A stretch of DNA of 64,000 bases from Micromonospora peucetia (GTDB lineage Bacteria > Actinomycetota > Actinomycetes > Mycobacteriales > Micromonosporaceae): contig NZ_FMIC01000002.1 in assembly GCF_900091625.1 (NCBI RefSeq), positions 4,216,001 through 4,280,000 of the forward strand, in the 5' to 3' direction. Shown here in pieces: positions 11,683 to 21,985 of the stretch. Each line of letters begins with the position of its first letter. The first letter of the stretch is position 1. The position numbers were made by a program, and so were the translations under genes. The notes under the pieces were generated by a model. That model did no database searches and had not been told where the DNA came from. It worked only from the letters and a program-made list of their open reading frames with translations.

Positions 11683-12962
11683 TGGGTCACCTCGACTGGT
11701 CGAGCGGTGGGTCGGGGTTGTGGTGCGGCATACAGATGCCGGCGCGCCACCAGGAAGGCCAGCGCGGTGAGCAGGGCCAGCCCGTGGGCCGCGGCGACGA
11801 CGGGGAACGGGTCGATCCGGTCCAGCAGCACCGCGCAGCCGACCATGCCGAGGCCGAAGCCGCCGTTCTGGGCCGCGCTGGCGAAGCCGAACAGGTGGGC
11901 CCGGCGGGACTCGTCGACGGCCTGGAGGCGGGTGGTGTAGCTGATCTCGGCGTAGCCGTCGGCGGCTCCCGCCACCAGGGTCACGACGATCAGCGCCCAG
12001 ATGGGGGGCGCGGTGAACGCGAGGATGAAGCCGACCGACATCAGGCAGGTGGCGATGCCGAAGGCTCGCTCCGATCCGGTCGGGGCGCCCCGCTTCGCCC
12101 GGTGGGCGAACCAGCGGCCGGCGAGCAGGCTGCCCGCCGCCCAGGCGGTGGTGAAGGACGCCGCGAAGACCGCTGGCGAGTCGGGCCGGGCCAGGGTCGC
12201 GTACACCGGCAGACCGACGTTGTGTGAGGCGGAGCCGAGGGCGTCGGCGGAGCGTACGGCGATCATCGCCAGGACGACCGGGGTGACGCCGCGCAGCACG
12301 CCGAGGCGACGTGTGTTCGGCCCCGCGGCCGCGGTGTCGGTCGTGCTCCGCGGCTTGCCGCGCGGGGCCGGGGCCGGTACGGCGAGCAGCAGCAGGGCGG
12401 AGACGGTGAACGAGGCGGCGTCGATGAGGAACGCGGCGTGGTAGCCCACCTGGGCGACGAGCACCCCCGCGGAGGCGAAGCCGAGCAGCATCGCCACCGA
12501 CCGGGCCGTGACGATCTGGGCGTTGGCCCGGGCCCGCCGGTCGGGGCCGACCAGTGCGGGCAGGCTCGACCGCAGCGCCACACCCCACAGCGTCTGCCCG
12601 GCCCCGAGCACCACCGCCAGCACGTAGAGCATCCGGGGCTGGGCCCCGGTCGGCAGGACGACCAGCAGGGCGAGGGCACCGGCCGACAGCAGGTCGCAGC
12701 CGATCATCAGCGGTCTGGCCGGGTACCGGGTGGCGAGGTGACCGGCGAGCGGTCCCATGACGAACCCGGCGGTCAGCCGGACGGCCATGAACAGGCCGGT
12801 CTGCAGGGCCGAACCGGTGAGGTGCAGGGCGAACAGTCCCAGGGCCACCAGATTGAGGAAGCTGCCGTACGTCGAGACGGCGTGGGCGGTGGCGATGAGA
12901 CGCAGCGGGGCGGGGCGCCGACCTCCCGTCGGCAGCGACTTTGTCACGTTGGCTTTCCCCAC
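11679..12962 (-). CDS. MFS exporter (EntS/MFS_3-like), coupled to the megasynthase
   Basis: A 427-residue membrane protein of the major facilitator superfamily with about 12 hydrophobic segments. The N-terminal half shows the typical early pattern (a Gly-Pro-Leu-Ala-Gly-His loop then an Arg-rich turn after TM2). The overall pattern resembles the MFS_3 enterobactin-exporter type, which in actinomycete clusters exports the product or gives self-resistance. Its stop overlaps the synthase start (GTGA), so the two are one operon and this is the probable exporter of the synthase product. Start choice is open: GTG at 12962 is the first, but GTG at 12947 has a better placed GGGGA. Substrate is inferred only from context. 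Confidence 0.88.
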   Translation of the reverse strand: MGKANVTKSLPTGGRRPAPLRLIATAHAVSTYGSFLNLVALGLFALHLTGSALQTGLFMAVRLTAGFVMGPLAGHLATRYPARPLMIGCDLLSAGALALLVVLPTGAQPRMLYVLAVVLGAGQTLWGVALRSSLPALVGPDRRARANAQIVTARSVAMLLGFASAGVLVAQVGYHAAFLIDAASFTVSALLLLAVPAPAPRGKPRSTTDTAAAGPNTRRLGVLRGVTPVVLAMIAVRSADALGSASHNVGLPVYATLARPDSPAVFAASFTTAWAAGSLLAGRWFAHRAKRGAPTGSERAFGIATCLMSVGFILAFTAPPIWALIVVTLVAGAADGYAEISYTTRLQAVDESRRAHLFGFASAAQNGGFGLGMVGCAVLLDRIDPFPVVAAAHGLALLTALAFLVARRHLYAAPQPRPTARPVEVTQ

Positions 12963-13079
12963 TGTTCATGTTCGTGAATCACGAGCATGTCGGTCGCCAT
13001 GACGAATCTCAATGCCTGATTTCGACCGGCGATCGGCGCCGTCCGATGCCGGGCAGCCCAGCCGGTCGGGGATCGGAGG

Positions 13080-13364
13080 TCAGCGGGCGAGGGCGGCCCG
13101 GACCACCCGGTCGAGTGCGGCGCCGACCTCGGAGGGTTCGCCGTCCACGTCGATGACGGTGAAAGTGCCGAACTCCGGCAGCCCTCGACAGCCGGCGTCC
13201 AGGGCTCGCAGGTGGGCCAGCTCCTCGGTGTCGATGCCCCGGGCCAGCACCCGCTGCCGCGCCCGTTCGGGCGAGACCGTCAGGAAGCAGACCAGACTCG
13301 GCTGCGGGAACCAGGACCAGCGGTCCATGACCGCCGTCCGGCCGGTCAGCCGGGTACACCCGTT
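13080..13364 (-). pseudogene. 5'-truncated remnant of a thymidylate-kinase-like ATP-binding protein
   Basis: The frame ending at 13080 reads as the C-terminal part of a P-loop nucleotide kinase of the dTMP-kinase-like group: a DRW motif, then a PxLVCFLTVSPERARQRV segment (lid-type sequence), a RGIDTEEL stretch and a terminal TFTVIDVDGE segment. The N-terminal half with the Walker A loop is absent, because going upstream the frame runs into the pyruvate oxidase-like gene. A free-standing 82-residue start exists at 13328 (ATG), but such a protein would lack the nucleotide-binding loop. I read it as a decayed fragment, probably left by the rearrangement that placed the synthase locus beside the oxidase gene. 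Confidence 0.6.
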
Positions 13365-13386
13365 GCGGAGGGCTGGCCCGCGCCGG

Positions 13387-15273
13387 TCAGCGCCGGCCGC
13401 GCCCCGACCGGAGGGTGGCGACCGCCGCGGGCAGGCCCCGTCGGACGATGCCCGCCCAGTCGGTGTCGCCGCGCAGCACCGCCGCGGCGGTCTTGCGGGC
13501 CTGCTCGGCGGTGAAGTGCGGCGGCAGCATCAGCTCGGCCGGGTCGACCAACGCGTTGACGACCACCGGCCGGTCCGCGTTCAGCGCCCGCTCCCAGACG
13601 CCCGGCACCTGGTCCGGCGCGTCGACCAGTTCGCCGTGCAGGCCCAGCACCTCCGCCCACCGGTGGTAGCCGATGTCGGGCAGTTGCTGGCTGTCCGGGA
13701 ACATCGGCGTCCCCTCGCTGGAGCGCTGCTCCCAGCTGACGAAGGCGAGGTCCCGGTTGTTGAGCACGAGCACCACGAACCGGGGATCGGACCAGCTCCG
13801 CCAGTACTTGGCCACCGTGATCAGCTCGTTGACCCCGTTCATCTGCATCGCGCCGTCGCCGATCAGGGCTACCAGTGGACGATCCGGGTGGGCGAACTTG
13901 GCCGCCAGCGCGTACGGCATCGCGCCGCCCATCGAGAGCAGGGTGCCGGAGAGGCTGGCCAGCATGCCGGGGCGGACCTGGACATGCCGGGCGTACCAGG
14001 CGGTCGTGGTGCCGCAGTCGACCGCGAGCATCACGTCGTCGGGCAACCGGTCGCTGAGAGTGGCGAAGAGCAGTTGCGGGTTGACCGGGTCGGCTGCCTG
14101 GCCGGCCAGCTCCCGCTGCGTTCGGCGCCACGCGGTGGTGGCCTCGGCGATGGTCGCCCGCCACCGTGTCGGTCCCGGCCCCGGTCCCAGCTCGCGCAGC
14201 AGGGCCCGCAGGGTGGGGCCCGCGTCCCCGGTCAGGTTCACCTCGGTCGGGTACCGCAACCCCAACTGTGTGCCGTCCCGGTCGATCTGCACCGCCCGGG
14301 CCTGTCCCTCGGACGGATAGAACTCCGAGTACGGCATGTTGCTGCCCACGATCAGCAGCCGGTCGCACCCGTTCATCAGCTCCCAGCTGGGCCGGGTGCC
14401 GAGCAGGCCGATCGCGCCGGTCACCCACGGCTCACGGTGGTCGACGGCGGCGAACCCGAGCAGCGCGGTCGCCACTCCTGCGCCGAGCCGGTGGGCGATC
14501 TCGCGGACCTCGTCCTGCGCGCCGAGCGCGCCCTGCCCGACGAGCATGGCCACCCGCTCGCCGCCGGCCAGCACCTCGGCGGCCCGGCGCAGCTCCGCCT
14601 CCGGGGGCACCGTCGGGTCGCTGCTGGGCACGTCGCTGGTCTGGTAGTAGCCGTGCGCGTGCGGCGGTTCCGGCACGGCCGGCGCGTCCTGGATGTCGGA
14701 GGGCAGCACCAGCGCGGTGACGGTACGCCGGGCCAGCGCCGTGCGGCACGCCCGGTCGACCAGGTGGCGGACCTGGCTGGGATGGTCGAGCTGGGCCAGG
14801 AAGGCGGCGGCGACGTCCTTGTAGAGGGCGAGCAGGTCCACCTCCTGGTAGTAGCCGCCGCCCTCGGCGGTGAGCGCGGTGTGGCCGACCAGGGCGACCA
14901 CCGGCTGGTGGTCCAGCTTGGCATCGTACAGGCCGTTGAGCAGGTGGATCGCGCCCGGACCGCTGGTCACCAGCGCGCAGCCGAGCGGCCCGCCGCCGTA
15001 CTTGACGTGTGCCGAGGCGGCGAATCCGGCGGTCTCCTCGTGCCGGACCTGGACGAACTGCGCCCGTTCCCGGGTGCGTTGCAGCGCCGACGTCAGCCCG
15101 TTGATGCCGTCGCCGGGATAGCCGAAGTAGCGGCGGACGCCCCAACCGGCCAGCCGGTGCACGATGTGGTCCGCGACGGTGGCGTCGCGGGGCAGGGCGC
15201 CCAGGTCGACGCGTCGCCCGTCCGGGTGGTCGATCCTGGCCGACCCCGGCCTGCCCTCGGGGTGTGCGTTCAC
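13387..15273 (-). CDS. ThDP-dependent pyruvate oxidase/acetolactate synthase-like enzyme
   Basis: A 628-residue enzyme of the ThDP family. It has the three expected regions: N-terminal Pyr domain with the catalytic Glu in RHEETAGF, a central Rossmann-like domain (VAMLVGQGALG), and a C-terminal PP domain with the ThDP/Mg motif GDGAMQMNGVNEL. The pattern is closest to PoxB-type pyruvate oxidases, which decarboxylate pyruvate to acetate and CO2 with FAD; acetolactate synthase or another alpha-keto acid decarboxylase remains possible. The start chosen is GTG at 15273, with an AAGGA Shine-Dalgarno about 8 bases upstream; the open frame extends 49 codons further without support. It is divergent from the TrmH-like gene. 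Coupling to the adjacent synthase locus is not shown by the sequence. Confidence 0.88.
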   Translation of the reverse strand: MNAHPEGRPGSARIDHPDGRRVDLGALPRDATVADHIVHRLAGWGVRRYFGYPGDGINGLTSALQRTRERAQFVQVRHEETAGFAASAHVKYGGGPLGCALVTSGPGAIHLLNGLYDAKLDHQPVVALVGHTALTAEGGGYYQEVDLLALYKDVAAAFLAQLDHPSQVRHLVDRACRTALARRTVTALVLPSDIQDAPAVPEPPHAHGYYQTSDVPSSDPTVPPEAELRRAAEVLAGGERVAMLVGQGALGAQDEVREIAHRLGAGVATALLGFAAVDHREPWVTGAIGLLGTRPSWELMNGCDRLLIVGSNMPYSEFYPSEGQARAVQIDRDGTQLGLRYPTEVNLTGDAGPTLRALLRELGPGPGPTRWRATIAEATTAWRRTQRELAGQAADPVNPQLLFATLSDRLPDDVMLAVDCGTTTAWYARHVQVRPGMLASLSGTLLSMGGAMPYALAAKFAHPDRPLVALIGDGAMQMNGVNELITVAKYWRSWSDPRFVVLVLNNRDLAFVSWEQRSSEGTPMFPDSQQLPDIGYHRWAEVLGLHGELVDAPDQVPGVWERALNADRPVVVNALVDPAELMLPPHFTAEQARKTAAAVLRGDTDWAGIVRRGLPAAVATLRSGRGRR

Positions 15274-15400
15274 CTGGCTGTCCTTCCGTCGGTCGGCCAC
15301 TCCGGCCACCATTCCCCTTCTTACTCGGACAAAACGCCGCGAGTCGTCCCGGCCGCTGCCGGCCCGGAGGCTGCTGTGGCACGTCCGGCAGAATCGGCGG

Positions 15401-16210
15401 GTGCCCATCCACCAGATCACCGACCCTGACGACGACCGGATCGCCGACTACCGCGCGCTGACCGACGTCGAGCTGCGTACCCGTTGGGAACCGCCGCACG
15501 GCCTGTTCATCGCCGAGGGGGAGCTGGTGCTGCGCCGGGCGCTGCGGGCCGGCTACCCGGCCCGGTCGTACCTGGTGGACGCCAAGCGGGTCGACCAGCT
15601 CGCCGACCTGGACACCGGCGACGCCCCCGTCTACGCCGCCAGCCAGGACGTGCTGCAACGGGCCACCGGATTCCACGTGCACCGGGGCGTGCTGGCGTCG
15701 TTCCGGCGCAAGCCGCTGCCGTCCGCCGCCGAGGTGCTGGCGGCTGCCCGGCGGGTGGTGATCATCGAGGACGTGAACAACCACACGAACCTGGGAGCCA
15801 TCTTCCGGGCGGTGGCCGCGCTCGGCGTGGACGCCGTGCTGCTCTCACCGACCTGCGCCGACCCGCTCTACCGGCGCAGCGTACGGGTCAGCATGGGCGA
15901 GGTCTTCGCGATCCCGTACGCGAAGCTGGAGCCCTGGCCGGACGCGCTCGGCGACGTCCGCGCGGCCGGCTTCACGGTGCTGGCGATGACCCCGGCGCCG
16001 GACGCGGTGCCGATCCAGCGCCTGGCAGCCGGACAGCGGGCCCGCGCGGCCCTGCTCATGGGGGCCGAGGGTGCCGGCCTGACCCGGGTGGCGATGGACG
16101 CCAGCGACGTGCGGGTGGTGATCCCGATGCGCCGTGGCGTGGACTCGCTCAACGTCGCCGCCGCCACCGCCGTGGCCTGCTGGGAGCTGGGCCGTGACGA
16201 CCCGGTCTAG
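15401..16210 (+). CDS. TrmH/SpoU-family RNA 2'-O-methyltransferase
   Basis: A 269-residue SAM-dependent methylase of the SPOUT class. All three SpoU motifs are visible: EDVNNHTNLGAIFR (motif 1, Asn/Arg), LLMGAEGAGL (motif 2) and SLNVAAATAVACWE (motif 3, Ser-Leu-Asn). The preceding ~100 residues resemble the L30e-like substrate-binding domain of 23S rRNA Gm2251-type enzymes. The start is GTG at 15401 (MPIHQITD), the usual beginning of these proteins. It lies divergent from the oxidase-like gene across 127 bp. The modified nucleotide cannot be read from sequence; rRNA or tRNA ribose methylation is the family role. Confidence 0.93.
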   Translation: MPIHQITDPDDDRIADYRALTDVELRTRWEPPHGLFIAEGELVLRRALRAGYPARSYLVDAKRVDQLADLDTGDAPVYAASQDVLQRATGFHVHRGVLASFRRKPLPSAAEVLAAARRVVIIEDVNNHTNLGAIFRAVAALGVDAVLLSPTCADPLYRRSVRVSMGEVFAIPYAKLEPWPDALGDVRAAGFTVLAMTPAPDAVPIQRLAAGQRARAALLMGAEGAGLTRVAMDASDVRVVIPMRRGVDSLNVAAATAVACWELGRDDPV

Positions 16211-16279
16211 GGCCTCGTCTTTGAACGTTGACCGGGTGACCCACGTAGCCCTGTGTGACCTTGTAGGGGAGGAGGATCG

Positions 16280-16705
16280 ATGACCCCCGACGACGAGAGA
16301 TTTCTCCGCCGCGCCGTGGAACTCGCCAGCCAGGCCGGGGCGTCCGGCGAACGGCCCTTCGGCTCGTTGCTGGTCGGTGCGGACGGCACCGTCCTGATCG
16401 AGGACCACAACACCGTGGTCTCCGACTTGGACATCACCGCCCATCCGGAACTGAAGCTGGCCCGCTGGGCCGCGCGGGAACTCACCCCCGACGTGGCCGC
16501 CGGAACCGCCATGTTCACCAGCTGCCAGCCCTGCCCGATGTGCGCGACCGCGATCAACCAGTCCGGCCTCGGCCGGGTGGTGTACGCCCTGTCCAGCGTG
16601 CAGTTCGAGGAGGTCAAGCCGGCCACCCCGCCGCTGCCCCCGGTGCGGTACGAGGGGCCGGCGCTGTTCGACGAGGCGCGCCAGCCGATCGACGACTACT
16701 ACTAG
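16280..16705 (+). CDS. Zinc-dependent nucleoside/guanine deaminase family protein
   Basis: A 141-residue member of the CMP/dCMP/guanine-deaminase fold. Zinc ligands and catalytic Glu are visible as AHPELK (His and Glu) and CQPCPMC (the two Cys of the PCxxC motif). It is preceded by a strong GGGGAGGAGG Shine-Dalgarno 5 bases before the ATG. Length fits free-standing nucleoside or guanine deaminases. Its last 92 bases overlap, on the other strand, the 3' end of the MerR-HEAT gene. The exact substrate (guanine, cytosine derivative or another amine) is not determinable. Confidence 0.92.
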   Translation: MTPDDERFLRRAVELASQAGASGERPFGSLLVGADGTVLIEDHNTVVSDLDITAHPELKLARWAARELTPDVAAGTAMFTSCQPCPMCATAINQSGLGRVVYALSSVQFEEVKPATPPLPPVRYEGPALFDEARQPIDDYY

Positions 16706-17686
16706 TTCTCACGAGGGCTGAGGCGACGAGAGCGACAGTTTGATCATTGTCCTGGGCCAACTGCTGCAAGATGCCCTGCGCGATGGTCGCCGGCATCTCG
16801 GCGAGTGCCTGGGTCAGGCGTATCCGCGCCGCGGGGTCCGCAGTGTGTGCGGCGAGTTCGTCGACCAGTGCACTCATGATCCGGTCCGCGCACCCCGGGT
16901 CCAGTGACAACGCCCCCAGGACCTCCGCCGCCTCGACGTCGTTCGCGCCCTCGACCACCATGCCGACGAGTGTCGGCGCGGCTGCGGTCGCGCCTCGGGT
17001 GCCTAGTGCCAGAGCAGCGTGCCTGCGCACCGTCGTGTCCGAGTCCCCGAGTGCGTCCGCGAGCACTGCGGTCGCCTCGTCACCTGACATCTCGGCGATC
17101 GCCAGGACCGCGCGCCGCCGGATGTCGACGTTCTCCGAATACACGCCGGACGCCACGCTCGCCACACCGTCACCGCCCGCCCGCGCGAGGGCCCACCGCA
17201 GGGCGCCGGCGACGTTCGGATCGGATTCGGCAAGGATCGCCCCAGCCAGCAGTTCGGTGGGAACCGGCACGCCCTCGGCCGGGGCCAGGACGGTCTGCTG
17301 CCGGTCCGCGGCACTGGGCGAATTGAGCCCGTGCAGAAGCTCAACGATGCGCAGGACGTCCTCCCAGCCGGAGGGCGCCGAGGCATCGACCGTACGGAGT
17401 CGCTCAAGTAGCTCCTGCTCCCGCTTGAGTCGGTCTTCGGTCCGTCGAATGAGGTCCCCAACCAGTGCGGACGGCGCGAAGGCAGGATCCTCCAGAGCAC
17501 GTCTGGCTTGGCGCAGCGACAATCCCAGGGACCGCAGGATTTCCACGTGGAAGATCCGGCGAATGTCATCGGCGGAGTACTCACGGTAGCCGCCCGTGGT
17601 GCGGCCTGTTGGTCGCACCAGCCCGAGGGAGTCGTAGTGCCTCAGCATTCGAGTACTCACCCCCGAGCGGCGTGCCACCTCACCGA

Positions 17687-17693
<7 letters not shown>
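16614..17693 (-). CDS. MerR-family regulator fused to HEAT repeats
   Basis: A 359-residue protein with an N-terminal MerR DNA-binding domain (LIGEVARRSGVSTRMLRHYD, then GGYREYSADDI) and an extended helix to ~110, followed by a C-terminal HEAT-repeat solenoid of about 200 residues (helical pairs such as DIRRRAVLAIAEM and TVRRHAALALG). MerR proteins bind as dimers and twist promoters with 19-bp spacers; here the effector domain is replaced by a protein-interaction solenoid. The GTG start overlaps the upstream HEAT gene by 7 bases, so they form one operon. The last ~30 residues are Arg/Ala/Pro-rich and encoded antisense to the deaminase, suggesting that the original stop was lost. Codon use is less GC-extreme than in neighbouring argG. 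Confidence 0.88.
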
Positions 17694-19980
<2,287 letters not shown>

Positions 19981-20006
19981 GCGCCGCCCGGCACGTGAGC
20001 GTCACA

Positions 20007-20045
20007 TGGCCCGAGGACCCTTCGGCACGAAGGGCCCTCGGGCCA
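20007..20045. terminator. Strong bidirectional terminator after argG
   Basis: Stem TGGCCCGAGG pairs perfectly with CCTCGGGCCA, and inside it CCCTTCG pairs with CGAAGGG around a GCA loop; an outer TGAGCG/CGCTCA pair extends the fold. It sits between the converging argG and oxidoreductase stops. Confidence 0.85.
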
Positions 20046-20080
20046 CGTCGCTCAGGGATCCCCGGGCCGTTTGTCGCGTC

Positions 20081-21076
20081 CTATCCGACCTTGAGGGCCA
20101 GCTTCCCGACATAGTGATCATTCAGGGCGCGATGGGCATCCCCGACTCGCTCCAACGGGAAAGTCCGGGCGACGTGGACCTCGAAGGAGCTCGCCTCGAT
20201 GATCGCGTTCAGCCGATCGGTGGCGGTGCGGCTTCGGTCCCCGTCATAGTGGGACACCGTCGCGCCCGGCGACGTTACCGGCGCGGGTAGAACACCGTTC
20301 GGCCAGGCGATCCGTCCCGACTTCTTTATCGCGCGCAGAGATCGTTCGGCAATCTCGCCTCCTACGGTGACCAGAGCCGCATCGAGCCCGCCCGGTGCGA
20401 ACTCGAACGCCGCAGCCAACACGTCGTCTCTGCGACCGTCGACGGCATCGTCAGCGCCCAGCCGCCGGACCAGGGCGCCACCGTCGTCACCAGAGGCCAC
20501 AGCCAACACCCGGATGCCGCTGTGCCGCGCCAACTGCACGGCCATGTGCCCGATACCCCCGCTGGCCCCGAAGACCATGAGCGTCTCGTCCGGCCGCAGG
20601 CCGAGCAGATCGAGACCACTCAGTGCGGTCAGGGCATCCCACGCCATCGCGCCGGCCTGTTCGGTCGGCACCCGGTCGGGCACGCGAGCCACGAACTCCG
20701 CCTCGACGACGCCGTATTCGGCGTAGAAGCCGCCACGCGGCACCGGCATCGTCGCAGCGTAGACCCGCTCGCCCACGTCGAACCGCGTGACGTTGCGTCC
20801 GACTTCGGCTACCGTGCCCGCCGCGTCCCAGCCGAGGACATAGGGGAAGGTCGAGGCGACACCGAAGACGCCGTCGTATCCCCCCTCCCGCTCGCCCGCG
20901 TCCCAGGACCCGACCCCTGCGAACTCCACCCGGATGAGGACGTCGTCGTCGCCGACCTGCGGGAGCGGTATCCGGCGCGACGAGAGTTCGTCGACTCCGC
21001 CGAACCGGTCAAGGACGACTGCGTTCATCTGCGGCACGATCGCGCCGCCCACTGTGCGCTCGACTCTGCTCTCCAT
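20081..21076 (-). CDS. Quinone oxidoreductase-like medium-chain dehydrogenase (zinc-free MDR)
   Basis: A 331-residue NADPH-dependent oxidoreductase of the medium-chain superfamily. The GroES-like N-terminal fold (PYVLGWDAAGTVAEVG) is followed by the Rossmann motif GASGGIGHMAVQLARHSG. The zinc ligands of alcohol dehydrogenases are missing, so it belongs with quinone oxidoreductases/enoyl reductases. ATG at 21076 has a GAGGGGGG Shine-Dalgarno; the frame is open 10 codons further, and a start at the MNAVVLDRF methionine is also possible. It is divergent from a MarR gene with two operator-like repeats between them, a typical arrangement for inducible detoxification of quinones or reactive electrophiles. 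The natural substrate is unknown. Confidence 0.9.
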   Translation of the reverse strand: MESRVERTVGGAIVPQMNAVVLDRFGGVDELSSRRIPLPQVGDDDVLIRVEFAGVGSWDAGEREGGYDGVFGVASTFPYVLGWDAAGTVAEVGRNVTRFDVGERVYAATMPVPRGGFYAEYGVVEAEFVARVPDRVPTEQAGAMAWDALTALSGLDLLGLRPDETLMVFGASGGIGHMAVQLARHSGIRVLAVASGDDGGALVRRLGADDAVDGRRDDVLAAAFEFAPGGLDAALVTVGGEIAERSLRAIKKSGRIAWPNGVLPAPVTSPGATVSHYDGDRSRTATDRLNAIIEASSFEVHVARTFPLERVGDAHRALNDHYVGKLALKVG

Positions 21077-21089
21077 CGGCCCCCCTCGT

Positions 21090-21141
21090 TTACTTGAGTG
21101 CATCAAGGATCAGTGGACCACAGTTATTTGAGCGAATCAAC
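21090..21141. promoter_or_regulatory. Two MarR operator-like repeats in the divergent promoter
   Basis: Two related 18-mers in direct orientation, TTACTTGAGTGCATCAAG (21090-21107) and TTATTTGAGCGAATCAAC (21124-21141), start 34 bp apart. Each carries an inverted core (CTTGA/TCAAG and TTGA/TCAA, 5-nt spacer). One lies against the oxidoreductase start, the other 22 bp before the MarR start, so one regulator could control both directions. Confidence 0.72.
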
Positions 21142-21163
21142 TAACTCCTCTAGGCTGGGGGAC

Positions 21164-21586
21164 ATGGCGCTGCCGAACGGACCCGTGACTCCCTCGTCCG
21201 AGGCCGAGGCCGCCTTGTTCGACCTGGTCGACGTGTACGACCGCGCCTACGAGGCGGCGGCAGCCGAGCTGTCGCTCAGCCCGGCGCAGGCATGTGTGCT
21301 CGGGCGACTCGATGAGCGACGGGGCATGGGCGCCTTGGCCGAGGAACTCGGCTGCGATGCCTCCAACATCACCCAGATCGTCGTGCGTCTCGAAGCACTC
21401 GGCCTCGTGACCCGAGAACCGAATCCCCGGGACCGCCGCGCACGACTCGTCGCGAGAACCTCCTATGGAGACGAGATCAACCACCGGTTCGCAGTAGCCT
21501 TCACCTTCGCCCGCACGGCGGTCGGACGACTCTCATCCGACGAACAGGACCAGTTGACGGCGCTGCTGCGCAAGGCGCTGGGCTGA
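21164..21586 (+). CDS. MarR-family transcriptional regulator
   Basis: A 140-residue winged-helix regulator. The core is clear: LSPAQACVLGRLDE, then MGALAEELGCDASNITQIVVRLEALGLVTREPN (recognition helix) and the wing DRRARLVART. ATG at 21164 follows GGGGGA and gives the usual length; the longer frame upstream runs through the operator. Divergent from the MDR oxidoreductase, which it probably represses through the two repeats between the genes, with release by an oxidant or phenolic ligand (family knowledge; ligand unknown). Base composition is softer than in flanking genes, as in the oxidoreductase, so the pair may have arrived together. Confidence 0.92.
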   Translation: MALPNGPVTPSSEAEAALFDLVDVYDRAYEAAAAELSLSPAQACVLGRLDERRGMGALAEELGCDASNITQIVVRLEALGLVTREPNPRDRRARLVARTSYGDEINHRFAVAFTFARTAVGRLSSDEQDQLTALLRKALG

Positions 21587-21614
21587 CACGTGCCTGCAGA
21601 CGCAGTGCGTGTCA
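21584..21614 (+). terminator. Hairpin terminator beginning at the MarR stop codon
   Basis: TGACACG pairs with CGTGTCA, with an inner CTGC/GCAG; the first three bases are the stop codon itself. The remaining ~180 bp up to the DUF397 stop show no gene I can support. Confidence 0.6.
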
Positions 21615-21796
21615 CCTGACAGGAAATCCTCGAGGAGCGTCGGCATGGCGTCACGCTACTTCGACGCACGAGACGGCGATCAGCGTCGGCGACCTTCTTC
21701 AGGGTGAAGCCGGCCGTGGCCGACGTGATCACCCGCGCAGGCCACCCTCAGACGTTTTCAGGAGCGCTCGGCGGGAGGGGCCTCGGGCCGCGTCGG

Positions 21797-21985
21797 TCAG
21801 GCGCGCCTGGCGAGGTCGAGGAACGCCGTCCAGGCGGCCGGGGCGAAGGTGAGCGCGGGGCCCGCCGGGTCCTTGCTGTCGCGGACGGCGACGACGCCGG
21901 GCAGGTTGTCGGCGACCTCGACGCATTCGCCGCCGCTCGACCCGCTGCGGGTTGACTTGCGCCACGTGGCGTCACTGAGGTTCAT
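21797..21985 (-). CDS. DUF397 domain protein
   Basis: A 62-residue protein that is essentially one DUF397 domain: WRKSTRSGSSGGECVEVAD, then VVAVRDSKDP, then LTFAPAAWTAFLDLAR. These small proteins occur almost only in actinomycetes, next to XRE/DUF5753 regulators, and behave as their partners. The ATG overlaps the end of the XRE gene by 14 bases, so both are co-translated. Function beyond this partnership is not known from sequence. Confidence 0.92.
   Translation of the reverse strand: MNLSDATWRKSTRSGSSGGECVEVADNLPGVVAVRDSKDPAGPALTFAPAAWTAFLDLARRA

Noticed and set aside
11683..12969. Extension of the synthase reading frame to 12969 (3697 residues)
   Set aside because: This part is Arg/Pro-rich and runs over the exporter, which has a proper membrane-protein sequence in another frame. 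The GTG at 11682 begins the true protein.
13012..15429. Plus-strand open frame of 805 residues opposite the oxidase
   Set aside because: Low-complexity antisense frame; the minus strand carries all ThDP-family motifs.
21463..21732. Minus-strand 89-residue open frame after MarR
   Set aside because: It overlaps MarR in antisense and shows no domain or ribosome site.
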